A DNA stretch of 64,000 nucleotides from Paenibacillus sp. FSL A5-0031 (lineage in GTDB: Bacteria > Bacillota > Bacilli > Paenibacillales > Paenibacillaceae), in NCBI RefSeq assembly GCF_001956295.1, contig NZ_MRTD01000002.1, positions 436,501-500,500 of the forward strand. Direction: 5' to 3'. The translations under genes were made by a program, and so were the position numbers. Within the stretch, counting starts at the first letter, position 1; every line of letters starts with the position of its first letter. The notes beneath the pieces were generated by a model that had not been told where the DNA came from, ran no database searches, and worked only from the letters and a program-made list of their open reading frames with translations. Of the stretch, positions 44,441-53,423 are shown piece after piece.

Positions 44441-45097
44441 TTAATCCTCCAGCCGATAACCGAGTTTATAAATCGTCTTGATGTAATCCTGCAGCTCTAG
44501 CTTCTTGCGCAGCGATTTAATATGCATATCGACCGTTCTCGTCTCGCCATAATAGTCGCCGCCCCATACCTTACTAATGAACTGCTCTCTCGAGAGGGCA
44601 ATGTTCTTATTTTTCAGCAAAACAACAAGCAATTCATATTCCTTCGGCGTCAGCTCGACTACTTCCCCTTGACTGGTTACTTCTCGTTTATCCATATTGA
44701 CTGTAATAGATTGAAATTGTAATACACTTTCTTCTTTGCCGTATCTTCGCAATACCGTCTCTATGCGGGCAAGCAGCTCGATAGCCTCGAAAGGCTTAAC
44801 CATGTAATCATCGGCTCCCAGTTTCAATCCATTCACTTTATCGTAGACAGAGTTTTTGGCCGTCAAAAAAATAACCGGTATCTGGTACGGCTTAATTCGT
44901 TCCATCAGCGCAAATCCATCCAAATGAGGGATCATCACATCCAGCAATATAAGATCAACCTTTTCCCGCTGAAGCAGCTCCAGCGCCGCCAAGCCGTCAT
45001 AAACCTCCGCCGTATCGTAATTCACAAGGTTGAGATTCATTTTAATAATTTTGGATATATGAATATCATCTTCAACAATCAAGATCTTTTTTTTCAT
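44441..45097 (-). CDS. OmpR/PhoP-family response regulator
   Basis: This is a 218-residue regulator with a receiver (VEDD acidic pair, Asp53 in LILLDVMIP, FLTAKN, MVKPFEA) and a winged helix (LTPKEYELLVVLL, GETRTVDMHIKSLRKKL). First gene of regulator-kinase-lipoprotein. The divergent 165-bp region to 45263 is shared with the sigma-factor operon. Confidence 0.93.
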   Translation of the reverse strand: MKKKILIVEDDIHISKIIKMNLNLVNYDTAEVYDGLAALELLQREKVDLILLDVMIPHLDGFALMERIKPYQIPVIFLTAKNSVYDKVNGLKLGADDYMVKPFEAIELLARIETVLRRYGKEESVLQFQSITVNMDKREVTSQGEVVELTPKEYELLVVLLKNKNIALSREQFISKVWGGDYYGETRTVDMHIKSLRKKLELQDYIKTIYKLGYRLED

Positions 45098-45196
45098 TTC
45101 CCGAATCTCCTAACACGTATCATTAATGTATCGCTCTTAATGCTACGATAACGAAGCAACGTTAAAGATGCAATGAATTAACTAATTTTGTTCTCT

Positions 45197-45222
45197 TCCA
45201 ACACTTTTAAATGTCATACGTT
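45197..45222 (+). promoter_or_regulatory. ECF-type promoter upstream of the sigma operon
   Basis: TCCAAC (45197-45202), exactly 16 nt of spacer beginning ACTTTT, then CGTT (45219-45222) matches the Bacillales ECF pattern TGAAAC-N16-CGTA (AAC core and CGT core with correct spacing). It lies 41 nt before the first gene of the operon that encodes an ECF sigma factor, suggesting autoregulation. Confidence 0.5.
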
Positions 45223-45262
45223 ATATTTAGTGTAATTAGAAAATGATGGGAGCGTGAAGCGT

Positions 45263-45970
45263 ATGGAAAACGTGCAGCAAGCTAATGTTCAAGAAAGAGC
45301 TTTGGAGAATATGGGTCTTCTCGATTTGACTGGAGTGAAAGCTGAGGACTTGGCTAATGTGACCTCCATTAGCAACATTGGTATCATAATTGCCCCAGAA
45401 TCACTATCTAGTGCTTTGAATCGCATACCCCAGCAAAATATTGGATGCGTTTGTTTAGTCCCTTCTACGGCAGGCAAAGTGAAAATCTTGTCCGGGCAAG
45501 TTTCATTGGGAGGCGAGTTTTTTGCCAACAGCAATGGCGCTCCTGAGGATATTGTCGTCATTGCGGGGCAAGCGGTCATCACTTCACCAGTGGAGAAGAT
45601 CGGGTTTCAAGATGTGATTTTAGCTGGACAGCTGATACTGCCTAAAGGGAGCGAGGTCGTATTAGGAAGCGCCATATCGCGCATGCTCGGTCAAATCATT
45701 TATTATTCCAATACGTCCTCCAATGTGCGGTTATTTCTAGGAGATGACACGTTCTCCAACAGCTTCTTTGAATTCGTTGAGGAAAAAATGTGCATGGTGC
45801 TGATTGGAAATTTCGAAATGGATGAGGATGTTCAACTCGAATTAATTAAAAGCAAAGTTTCCGAGATTGTAGTCATCGGCGATATAACAGCTTCGAAAGC
45901 AATTGTACCTCTACTCCAGTATCTTGCCATTTCAAAAACAGGAACGATCAAAACCAGAGATAATGAATGA
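45263..45970 (+). CDS. Unknown protein in ECF sigma operon (beta-rich, solenoid-like)
   Basis: This is a 235-residue soluble protein I do not recognise. It has repeated short beta-type segments (ISNIGIIIAPESL, EDIVVIAGQAVI, FQDVILAGQLILP, MCMVLIGNFEM, VSEIVVIGDITAS) at roughly 25-45-residue spacing, suggesting a beta-solenoid or leucine-rich-like stack. There is no signal peptide or membrane helix. ATG 45263 is chosen because GGGAG lies 10 nt upstream; GTG 45254 is too close to it. The end overlaps the sigma gene by 8 nt, so dosage with the sigma factor is coupled. It might be the sensor or partner of the sigma factor. Confidence 0.7.
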   Translation: MENVQQANVQERALENMGLLDLTGVKAEDLANVTSISNIGIIIAPESLSSALNRIPQQNIGCVCLVPSTAGKVKILSGQVSLGGEFFANSNGAPEDIVVIAGQAVITSPVEKIGFQDVILAGQLILPKGSEVVLGSAISRMLGQIIYYSNTSSNVRLFLGDDTFSNSFFEFVEEKMCMVLIGNFEMDEDVQLELIKSKVSEIVVIGDITASKAIVPLLQYLAISKTGTIKTRDNE

Positions 45971-46538
45971 GAAGCAAGCTATGCCGATAAACGCAGAGGC
46001 TTTGTTTCAGCAATTGTATCGTACACATTCAAGGCAAATCTATTCTTATCTACTCGGACGAACAGAAAGTAAAGAAACGGCCTCCGACCTGCTGCAGGAC
46101 GTATTCATGAAAATCTGGAACCGCAAAGATGTCGTCGAAAGCATACCCGAGGATCAACAATTGTATTGGATATTTTCGATTGCTGCCAATCGGGTAAAGG
46201 ATTATTATCGGAAATCGCAGAGCTATAAACAAGCTGTATCCAAAATCCAGCTGTATAGCTTTCCAAGTCCGAATGGTGACCTATCACAATTGTTAGCAGG
46301 CCGTGAGCAGTTTCACGAGCTTGAGTCAGCTATCCGAGAGCTGCCCGAGGAGCTTCGTTCTATACTGCTCATGAAGGCTGTTGGCGGTATGAAAAGCGGT
46401 GAAATCGGCGCTGCGCTTGGGCTGCCTTCAGGCACCGTTCGCTATAAAATACTGCTGGCACGCCGTCAGCTTGCCGAAACGCTTGGTATGCTGCCCAAAG
46501 ACAAAGAAAAGGCTGTAGGAAGGAAGGGAAATGGATGA
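45963..46538 (+). CDS. ECF-type RNA polymerase sigma factor
   Basis: This is a 191-residue group-4 sigma factor with region 2 (YRTHSRQIYSYLLGR, DLLQDVFMKIWNRKD, WIFSIAANRVKDYYRK) and region 4 (IRELPEELRSILLMKAVGGM, GEIGAALGLPSGTVRYKILL). Start ATG 45963 lies inside the preceding gene (8-nt overlap); an alternative ATG at 45981 has GAGAAG upstream. No recognisable transmembrane anti-sigma gene follows; instead an 80-residue gene overlaps its stop (ATGA). A candidate ECF promoter sits before the operon. Confidence 0.9.
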   Translation: MNEKQAMPINAEALFQQLYRTHSRQIYSYLLGRTESKETASDLLQDVFMKIWNRKDVVESIPEDQQLYWIFSIAANRVKDYYRKSQSYKQAVSKIQLYSFPSPNGDLSQLLAGREQFHELESAIRELPEELRSILLMKAVGGMKSGEIGAALGLPSGTVRYKILLARRQLAETLGMLPKDKEKAVGRKGNG

Positions 46539-46777
46539 GCGATTACGAGTCAGATTTGAAGCTGCCTTCGGATGTCGAGCTAATGCTGGATGAATTGCTG
46601 GATACCTGGGCTCATCATGTCCAGCTTTCTTCACAGCAAACAGATGAAATCAACACACAACTTTTTACGGTTTCGGACGATCTAGGCTGCGAATGGTGGC
46701 ATTCGTTATTTAATCAGATGCCATTTCATAATAAATCCTTTATCGTTTCACCCTATTTATATAAACGCTCTGGATAA
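46535..46777 (+). CDS. Small acidic protein translationally coupled to the ECF sigma factor
   Basis: This is an 80-residue protein with no family I recognise. It is acidic in its N-terminal half (DVELMLDELLDTW is a likely amphipathic helix), with a central CEWWHSLFNQMPFHNKSF, and contains one Cys and several His. There is no membrane segment. It overlaps the sigma stop by 4 nt and is followed by the operon terminator. Position suggests a soluble anti-sigma or sigma co-factor; this is inference only. Confidence 0.65.
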   Translation: MSDYESDLKLPSDVELMLDELLDTWAHHVQLSSQQTDEINTQLFTVSDDLGCEWWHSLFNQMPFHNKSFIVSPYLYKRSG

Positions 46778-46793
46778 TCGTCTTAACATATGG

Positions 46794-46820
46794 AAAGGGA
46801 CCGCCTCGAGCGGTCCCTTT
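46794..46820. terminator. Terminator between sigma operon and ankyrin-protein gene
   Basis: An 11-bp perfect stem (46794-46804 with 46810-46820) is followed by TTTTAAA on the plus strand. Convergent genes flank it. Confidence 0.88.
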
Positions 46821-46832
46821 TTTAAAATTTAT

Positions 46833-48416
46833 TTACGATGGATTCATAGGGTTATCTACTTTTTTTAGATCGATTGCTATAGCCTGAACTTCACCTGTAT
46901 TAGTAATGGTTACATCGTCTTCTACACTATGCGCTTTATTAGAAACATCACGGTATCCAACGATCCGATACTGCCCCGCAGGCGCATAGAGATTAAACGT
47001 CTTCGCATTAATTTTTATAAAAGTTAATGTAGATGTTTGATTATGATAAAGCATAATATATCCGCCATTTATGGGAACTAATTCACTGCTTAACGTACCA
47101 TTGACATTGAAATCAGGCAATTTTAACGTGCTCGGTGTTACCGTCTCACCTTGGATCGTAAAGTTAAAACTTTGCGGTAAAATATACGTGCCACCGTCTA
47201 CCGTTACGTTCACGACTTGATATTTGCCATTCGGCTCATCCACATGAATTTGTCCAGCAGTCCAATCAACATAGGATTGCGGGCTCTTAAAATCATCCAT
47301 GGAGCGAAGATTTAAATTTCCATTTTCAACTATGTTCCCCTTAGCATCCGTAATGCTTAGCGTTGGCAGTCCAACACGTTTTTCCTGTATGATCAGCCAA
47401 CGGTTTATATTTCGCTGAACACTTAAATCATACGGTGTAGTGCCGTGTTGATTCGTTTTATAAGGATCAGCGCCTGCTTTCAGTAGAGCTTGTACAATAC
47501 TGTAATTTTGAGCATGGACAGCACGATAGAGGGAGTTGTCTATCCCCGGGTCAGCTCCGTGCTTTAACAATGTATCAACCAGAGCTGGGGAAGGATACAA
47601 GTCCTTTGAAAAAGTTCCATTCTCAGAAATGCCAATAATGCCTGATGCTGACTCCAGCAGCGAACCCGTCCTATCCTTATAATTTGGGTCTAGTCCTGAC
47701 GTAAGCAGTAAATCCAGCAATTCAGCATTCTGGAGCACAATTACACTAAAGCCTATGTCTGAACCAGCATCCTTAATTGTAGCCCCGCCATTTAATAGTG
47801 CACGAGCAGCATCCGTTCTGTTATTAGAGATAGCATAATTTAATGGTGTATTATCTAAATATTCGACGAGCAATTTACCATTCGGGTCCGCTCCCCGCTT
47901 TATCAAGCTTGTAACCGCAGCGGCATCGCCCTTCCTCGCAGCCTCAAACAAACTACGCAGTAAAGCCTTTTTCGCATCTTCAGTCAATCCGAAAACCAGT
48001 TGGCTATTTTTCGAATCGTATTTCACATCCTTGCCAAGTACAATGGCAATGAATCGTGCCGGTACATAAGTGCGTCCGTCCTTTACAATAGGCGGCTGTG
48101 TCAAACGAAGCTCTCGATTTCCGATATAAATACGCGTTTGATCTACTTCCGCTTTAAAAGTAACTCCCCCGTGATTCACGGTAATCCGCTTTTTGTCGAA
48201 TTTCGAGCTGATTTTCAGCGCATCAAAAATACTTTTTGCGTGCAGCATTGCGCTGCCCTTAACCTCGATCGGATTTACGGGCAGTTTAATCTCAGCACCA
48301 TCAACAATAACCTTAATGAGTGGCTTACTGGCAGCGCTGACCGAATTCCCATACTCAAATAACGATAAAGAACTAAATATTAAGACTAGCAATAAAGCAT
48401 TTTTTATTAAACGCAC
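46833..48416 (-). CDS. Secreted protein: copper-amine-oxidase-N-like domain plus ankyrin repeats
   Basis: This 527-residue protein has a signal peptide (about 1-28, ending in YGNSVSA). A copper amine oxidase N-terminal-like domain follows (about 30-145: IKVIVDGAEIKLPVNPIEVK, TYVPARFIAIVLGKDVKYD), common in Paenibacillus exoproteins and not catalytic. Then come about five ankyrin repeats (150-345: GDAAAVTSLIKRGADPNGKL, TPLNYAISNNRTDAARALL, DTLLKHGADPGIDN) and a beta-rich C-terminal region. GTG 48416 is chosen because GGGAGGG lies 9 nt upstream; ATG 48434 overlaps that site. Extracellular ankyrin proteins are unusual in Firmicutes; the partner is unknown. Confidence 0.85.
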   Translation of the reverse strand: MRLIKNALLLVLIFSSLSLFEYGNSVSAASKPLIKVIVDGAEIKLPVNPIEVKGSAMLHAKSIFDALKISSKFDKKRITVNHGGVTFKAEVDQTRIYIGNRELRLTQPPIVKDGRTYVPARFIAIVLGKDVKYDSKNSQLVFGLTEDAKKALLRSLFEAARKGDAAAVTSLIKRGADPNGKLLVEYLDNTPLNYAISNNRTDAARALLNGGATIKDAGSDIGFSVIVLQNAELLDLLLTSGLDPNYKDRTGSLLESASGIIGISENGTFSKDLYPSPALVDTLLKHGADPGIDNSLYRAVHAQNYSIVQALLKAGADPYKTNQHGTTPYDLSVQRNINRWLIIQEKRVGLPTLSITDAKGNIVENGNLNLRSMDDFKSPQSYVDWTAGQIHVDEPNGKYQVVNVTVDGGTYILPQSFNFTIQGETVTPSTLKLPDFNVNGTLSSELVPINGGYIMLYHNQTSTLTFIKINAKTFNLYAPAGQYRIVGYRDVSNKAHSVEDDVTITNTGEVQAIAIDLKKVDNPMNPS

Positions 48417-48497
48417 TTCTTCAAGCCCTCCCATTAGAAATTATTACCATTATATCATTTCTTCTAGTAAAAGTAGGCTTGAAAATAGATTGCGCTC

Positions 48498-49031
48498 CTA
48501 AAATGCCACTTCATTTACATCAAGAATATTAACAAATCTTCTATTCCAAACCTTCTCATGATGTTCGATGATTTTTTGTGCAGTCAGGACGGTGTTATCT
48601 AATGTACTATGGCTGTTTTTCGCTAAAATATTGTTCTTGTAACCACGGCTGTAAGCTGCCCGAATGGTGGTGTCCAAACAAAACTCCGTTTGTGCTCCAG
48701 CAAATATAAGCTGCTCAATCGACATTTCCTCTAGCGTAGATGCTAGTTCGGTATCGTAGAACGAATCCCAGCTTGTTTTGCGTATGACTGTGTCTTCAGC
48801 CCTTATGTCGAGCCCATGATGCAGCTTCCAATCCGGTGAATCTACATAAAATTCATCATTTGCGTTGTCATAATCTGTATGCTGGATAAAAATAATGGGG
48901 ACATTGCCCTCCCGCGCGGCAGTAATCCACTCATTGATTCGCGCTACTAACTCTTCTTTTTTGTAAAGATAATTTTCCGGCAACGAAAAAAAGGCTTCCT
49001 GTACATCGATAACGACCAATGCTTTTTTCAT
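48498..49031 (-). CDS. Isochorismatase-family cysteine hydrolase
   Basis: This 177-residue alpha/beta hydrolase has the catalytic triad visible: Asp in VVIDVQEAFF, Lys in VIRKTSWDSF, and nucleophile Cys in GAQTEFCLDTTIRAA. Members hydrolyse isochorismate, nicotinamide or other amides; the small size and no cluster context leave the substrate open. ATG 49031 has GGAGGA just upstream; an in-frame ATG at 49046 overlaps that site. Monocistronic. Confidence 0.9.
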   Translation of the reverse strand: MKKALVVIDVQEAFFSLPENYLYKKEELVARINEWITAAREGNVPIIFIQHTDYDNANDEFYVDSPDWKLHHGLDIRAEDTVIRKTSWDSFYDTELASTLEEMSIEQLIFAGAQTEFCLDTTIRAAYSRGYKNNILAKNSHSTLDNTVLTAQKIIEHHEKVWNRRFVNILDVNEVAF

Positions 49032-49181
49032 GAAAACTTCCTCCACATTCGTTATATTCGCAAGAAAAAAACCTAAAACTTAGGTATTACTGGTATAATT
49101 TTTAACTATAATCCCTGTTTAATAGGAAGACAAATATTATTTCAGCTGGCTCCCAGAGACTGCTTACTTGGAGGCTTCACC

Positions 49182-50234
49182 ATGATTGATGTCAATTCTG
49201 AAGAACGTCTGACAAAACTGCTTGAAAGATACGGCAATAACTCACACACGCATTTATACTACCTTGGCGATAAAGAATGGTTCTGGGATTCCGATTACGA
49301 GGCTTTGATCGTGTACCGCACAGCCTTAAATAGAAGAATTGTACTTGGCGACCCAGTTGGAAACCCCCGGTTTACTAGGCGCGTTATTGAGCAGTTTGTA
49401 GCAGACTGCAATGAGAATAAGCAAATACCCGTATTCTATCAAGCAAAATCCTCATTTCTATCGCTGTATGAGAAGCTTGGGCTGCGCTGCTCCAAGATCG
49501 GAGAAGAAGCACAGGTCGACTTATCTACCTTTCAACTGAATGGAAAGCAATGGCTTAAGCTGCGAAATCGCATGAATAAATTTGGACGCTCCGGGTTTAC
49601 CTTCGAGGTTCTGCACCCGCCATATTCCGACTCCTTCCTCCATCGTCTTCAAGACATTTCAGATGAATGGCTGGGTAATCGGAAAGAAAAAAGCTTTTCT
49701 GTAGGCTCTTTCGCAAAGGAGTATGTCATGCGTTTTCCAGTCGCGGTGCTCGTTGGGCCTGATGGAAATTATGAAGCGTTTGTTACCATTGCAGGGGATC
49801 ATCAGCCATTTATGGAAGCAGAATCTGTTTGTCGGCGATTAACGGTTGATCTCATGCGTTATACAAAAGCATGCCCGCATGGCACAATGGATGTTCTATT
49901 TGTTTCCCTGTTCCTTTGGGCCAAAGAACAAGCCTATGATGTTTGCAGCTTAGGCATGGCTCCGCTTGCTAACGTTACTGATTCGCACATCATCAAGCTT
50001 CTCTATAAGTATGGGAACAAGCTGTATAACTTTAAAGGGCTTTATGAATATAAAAATAAATTCGCTCCAAACTGGGAAAATGTCTACCTCGTTTCGCAGG
50101 CTGCAGCTACTTCCATAAACGTTGCGCTACTAGCATTAATCATCCATTCTAACGATTCCAATAAACAATCGCCCAGCCAAATTCCGCCTAAGCATTTTAT
50201 ACACAAAGTGCTGTCTTCAAAGAAAAGGGCTTAG
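49182..50234 (+). CDS. DUF2156 protein: stand-alone MprF-type aminoacyltransferase domain
   Basis: This 350-residue protein corresponds to the cytoplasmic C-terminal domain of MprF/LysX lysyl-phosphatidylglycerol synthases (tandem GNAT fold). Matching stretches are LLERYGNNSHTHLYYLGDKE, VLGDPVGNP, FYQAKSSFLSLYEKLGLRC, KIGEEAQVDLSTF, LSDEWLG-like ISDEWLGNRKEKSFSVGSF, and LSLGMAPL-like VCSLGMAPLANV. The N-terminal flippase helices of MprF are absent. It may transfer an amino acid from tRNA to a lipid or another acceptor, but without a membrane domain it cannot translocate the product. GGAGG lies upstream of the ATG. Monocistronic. Confidence 0.85.
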   Translation: MIDVNSEERLTKLLERYGNNSHTHLYYLGDKEWFWDSDYEALIVYRTALNRRIVLGDPVGNPRFTRRVIEQFVADCNENKQIPVFYQAKSSFLSLYEKLGLRCSKIGEEAQVDLSTFQLNGKQWLKLRNRMNKFGRSGFTFEVLHPPYSDSFLHRLQDISDEWLGNRKEKSFSVGSFAKEYVMRFPVAVLVGPDGNYEAFVTIAGDHQPFMEAESVCRRLTVDLMRYTKACPHGTMDVLFVSLFLWAKEQAYDVCSLGMAPLANVTDSHIIKLLYKYGNKLYNFKGLYEYKNKFAPNWENVYLVSQAAATSINVALLALIIHSNDSNKQSPSQIPPKHFIHKVLSSKKRA

Positions 50235-50291
50235 TCGCAGAGCAATGAAGTCACAGCATTACTATACCGATTTTATAAGCAGGCAAAATCA

Positions 50292-50313
50292 AGGGCACCC
50301 TTTCGGGTGCCCT
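50292..50313 (+). terminator. Terminator after the DUF2156 gene
   Basis: A perfect 9-bp GC-rich stem (50292-50300 with 50305-50313) is followed by CGTTTTTTC. Confidence 0.88.
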
Positions 50314-50351
50314 CGTTTTTTCTGGTAAGTATTACGCACAGCTATTCTGCA

Positions 50352-53138
50352 TTACACTTTTTTAAATTCGATCCATTCAATCTGCAAGCCTGGTTTGATG
50401 AATTCCAGCTTCAGTTCATAAAGACCTTCTTCCAGCTCGACTTTCACAAGCTTCTGCTTGATCCATTTGCCTTCCGTTCCATTCGTCTGAATAGTCGTCA
50501 TCAATTGATCGTTCAGTGTCACGTTGCAAGCACTTTGAGCCAGTTCAGGCTCAGGAGACATAATGCTGACAATAATCCGGTATTGGCCAGCTTGATCCAC
50601 TTTCATAAAGCTTGATCCTACCGCCGCTGGTTTAACTTGTGCATTCTCAGAAAGTACTTGTGCTTGCTCCGGAGATAGAGATGCATTCGCTTTGAATGTA
50701 TCGACCTTCTCTTCAATGACTTGTTTTCTCGAGAATACAGGGGCATGCATAATGAACTCACAAATGTTCATCGCAGAGCGTTGAAGCTCGCCCCTTGTTA
50801 ACGTTCCATTCTCCAGCGATTCAATCGTATTGTCATCCCAGCCATTGATTTCCGCTCCATAGTTAGGAACAACCATATATAGATCATTTTGTGCACGAAC
50901 CATCCAGTTCGTATATTTACGATCCGCTGCTCCTCCATTGATGACATCGTTCATGATGGCCCACCAGTCTGTCATGACAATACCTTTAAAGCCCCATTCG
51001 CCGCGAAGCACGGTAGTGTTCATATCATAATTAGAAGCCGCCCAATGTCCGTTAATTGGATTATAGGAGGTCATAATTGAATTCGCGCCGCCCTCTTTTA
51101 CCGCAATTTCAAAGCCTTTCAAATAAATTTCACGAAGAGCGCGCTCTGATACGATAGCGTCTACTTTACTGCGATGCTTTTCTTGGTTATTGCAGGCAAA
51201 ATGCTTCAGCGTAGCGTTAGAGCCGCCTTTCATAATTCCTCGAGTACATGCTGCTGCAAATACGCCGGAAATGAGCGGATCTTCTGAGAAATATTCAAAG
51301 TTGCGGCCATTCAGCGGGCTACGGCGAATATTGAGGCCAGGCCCAAGCAGAGCATCTACGTTATTGCTTAACAATTCTTGCCCTTCCATAACGTAGAGCT
51401 CTTCGACCAGCTCTGCATTCCAAGTTGCCGCAAGCAAAGTACCAATAGCAACCTGAGTCGCTTTCTGCCCGCTATCCATGCGAATACCTGACGGGCCATC
51501 TGCTGTACAAGCAACGGGAATACCGTAATTAAATAAGCTGTCGCTTACTCCGCCGAAAGCCGAAGCTGTACCCGGCGTAACAAGCGGACTGCTCATGCCT
51601 TCTCCTCTGACAATGGCAGCCAAATCTTGGTCGCTAAGCTGAGCGATAAAAGCTTCCATGCCAACCTTCTGCTCATAAACATCCCTTAATTTAAATCCTT
51701 TATTTCCAGTTTGCTTAAGTGTTGCAGGAAGATTCTTCTCAATCCGTTCTGCTAAGGAAACGCTGCGAGTGGGTACTTCTTCCGTAATCAGCTCATATGA
51801 ACCGTCTTCCTTCCGAGCGCCCGGCTTCATTCTGCTAAAGCCCTCTATTGGTGCCAGTGCCTCTTGCAGCTGCTCTACGACCTGAAGAGCTTCCACAACG
51901 TAACCGTCTTTACCTTGTACGCTTATTGCAATAAGGTTTTTAACGCTTGTTCCTACATAAAAACGATACGTTCCCGCTTCTAGAACATAAGCGGAAGCAT
52001 GCCCTGTCACACCAGCGTCATCATAAGATGCCATTGTATCTACAGGAAAACTCACTGTTAGGCGCTCTGATTCACCTGCTTGAAGCACTTTGGTTTTGCC
52101 GAATGCAGCCAAAGCTTTAGCCGGTTGTCCCAATTTCCCTTGCGGTGCTTCATAATAAACCTGCACGACCTCTTTACCCGCGTAGTCAGCTCCTGAATTG
52201 GTAACCGTTACGTCAATTTCAACGTATTTCTTCCCATCTTTAGTGGTCAGTATTGCTTGCTCAGAATCGACTTTAAATGAGGTATACGAAATCCCGTATC
52301 CGAATTCATATTGAACCTTCTCTGGACAAAATGTTTCAAAATAACGATAGCCTACATAGATATCCTCTTGATAAAAGTTTTTAAATTCATTGCCATAGTT
52401 TCGAGTGGATGGATAATCATCGATGGAATAAGCAATGGTATCCGTCAATTTACCGCTCGGAGTCACTTCTCCGGCCAGAACATCGGCAATGGCGTTGCCG
52501 CCTTCCATGCCGCCCTGCCAAGAGTAGATCGCACTTGAAATGGGGTAGACATAACTTTCATCGTTCATCCAGCTCATATCAATAATGTTCGATACATTCA
52601 GCACCACGATGGTTTGCTCGAAATAGGCTGTTACCTGCTTCAGCATTGCTTTTTCGTCCGAGGTTAGCTGATAGCTTCCCGGTGCATCGGCATTATCCTG
52701 ATCTTCTCCCGCTGTACGTCCGATCACAATGATTGCCTTGCTCGATTTAGCTCTTGCGCCCGACACTAGTTCATCAGTTAACGGCATTTCCTTCTGGTGC
52801 CATGGCTCAGCAGCCCAGCCGCCGCCGCCATTATCGAATGGATTTTGCTCTATCCACTTTTCATAGACAGCCGCAAGCTCTTCATTGACTGCCAGGTTCT
52901 TTTTACCGCGAAGACCGTCTAATAAATTCGTTGTATAAGAAACATGGACGCTCCCGCCTGATCCTGTACCGCTGCGGTAGTAATTCACTTGGGTTCTGCC
53001 AAAAACAGCAACGTTTTCGCCGTCTCGAAGCGGAAGCACTTGTCCTTCATTTTTTAACAGTACCGCGCCTTCTGCAGCTACGGTTCGACTAAATTCAGCA
53101 AAACCTTCTAATGGAACTCCCAGACTCTGTGTACTCAT
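50352..53138 (-). CDS. GH3 beta-glucosidase-type enzyme with permuted domain order
   Basis: This 928-residue glycoside hydrolase is probably cytoplasmic (no signal peptide). The usual order is reversed. The GH3 C-terminal domain comes first (residues 13-280: TVAAEGAVLLKNEGQVLPLR, IIVIGRTAGEDQD), then the FN3-like domain (about 295-425), then the catalytic barrel (about 480-800: ACTADGPSGIRM, FEYFSEDPLISG, KHFACNNQEKHR, nucleophile Asp724 in IVMTDWW). A C-terminal beta domain ends the protein. The same permuted layout is known for Ruminococcus albus GH3 glucosidase. ATG 53138 has GGAGG upstream; the frame stays open to 53279 without one. Confidence 0.92.
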   Translation of the reverse strand: MSTQSLGVPLEGFAEFSRTVAAEGAVLLKNEGQVLPLRDGENVAVFGRTQVNYYRSGTGSGGSVHVSYTTNLLDGLRGKKNLAVNEELAAVYEKWIEQNPFDNGGGGWAAEPWHQKEMPLTDELVSGARAKSSKAIIVIGRTAGEDQDNADAPGSYQLTSDEKAMLKQVTAYFEQTIVVLNVSNIIDMSWMNDESYVYPISSAIYSWQGGMEGGNAIADVLAGEVTPSGKLTDTIAYSIDDYPSTRNYGNEFKNFYQEDIYVGYRYFETFCPEKVQYEFGYGISYTSFKVDSEQAILTTKDGKKYVEIDVTVTNSGADYAGKEVVQVYYEAPQGKLGQPAKALAAFGKTKVLQAGESERLTVSFPVDTMASYDDAGVTGHASAYVLEAGTYRFYVGTSVKNLIAISVQGKDGYVVEALQVVEQLQEALAPIEGFSRMKPGARKEDGSYELITEEVPTRSVSLAERIEKNLPATLKQTGNKGFKLRDVYEQKVGMEAFIAQLSDQDLAAIVRGEGMSSPLVTPGTASAFGGVSDSLFNYGIPVACTADGPSGIRMDSGQKATQVAIGTLLAATWNAELVEELYVMEGQELLSNNVDALLGPGLNIRRSPLNGRNFEYFSEDPLISGVFAAACTRGIMKGGSNATLKHFACNNQEKHRSKVDAIVSERALREIYLKGFEIAVKEGGANSIMTSYNPINGHWAASNYDMNTTVLRGEWGFKGIVMTDWWAIMNDVINGGAADRKYTNWMVRAQNDLYMVVPNYGAEINGWDDNTIESLENGTLTRGELQRSAMNICEFIMHAPVFSRKQVIEEKVDTFKANASLSPEQAQVLSENAQVKPAAVGSSFMKVDQAGQYRIIVSIMSPEPELAQSACNVTLNDQLMTTIQTNGTEGKWIKQKLVKVELEEGLYELKLEFIKPGLQIEWIEFKKV

Positions 53139-53423
53139 TTTGTTTCCTCCCGGTTGTCTATTCCACACATATGGCTGGTTCGATAGAAAAGTATTTATTC
53201 TCTTTCTACATTTCCAGTTTTCACGAACCCATGCATGTTCCCTATAAAATCCTTTTTTTAAAAAAAGATATACTAACAATATACAAGCACAGCTTCTAAA
53301 AAAGCAAAATTAACAGTTCTTACCTCATCGGTGTCATGCAACAGTCTTGCTATTCTTTTCACTTCAACAATGTTATTATTCTACTGTAAGTTATTTTACT
53401 TATAAATGAAGGAGGGATACTTG

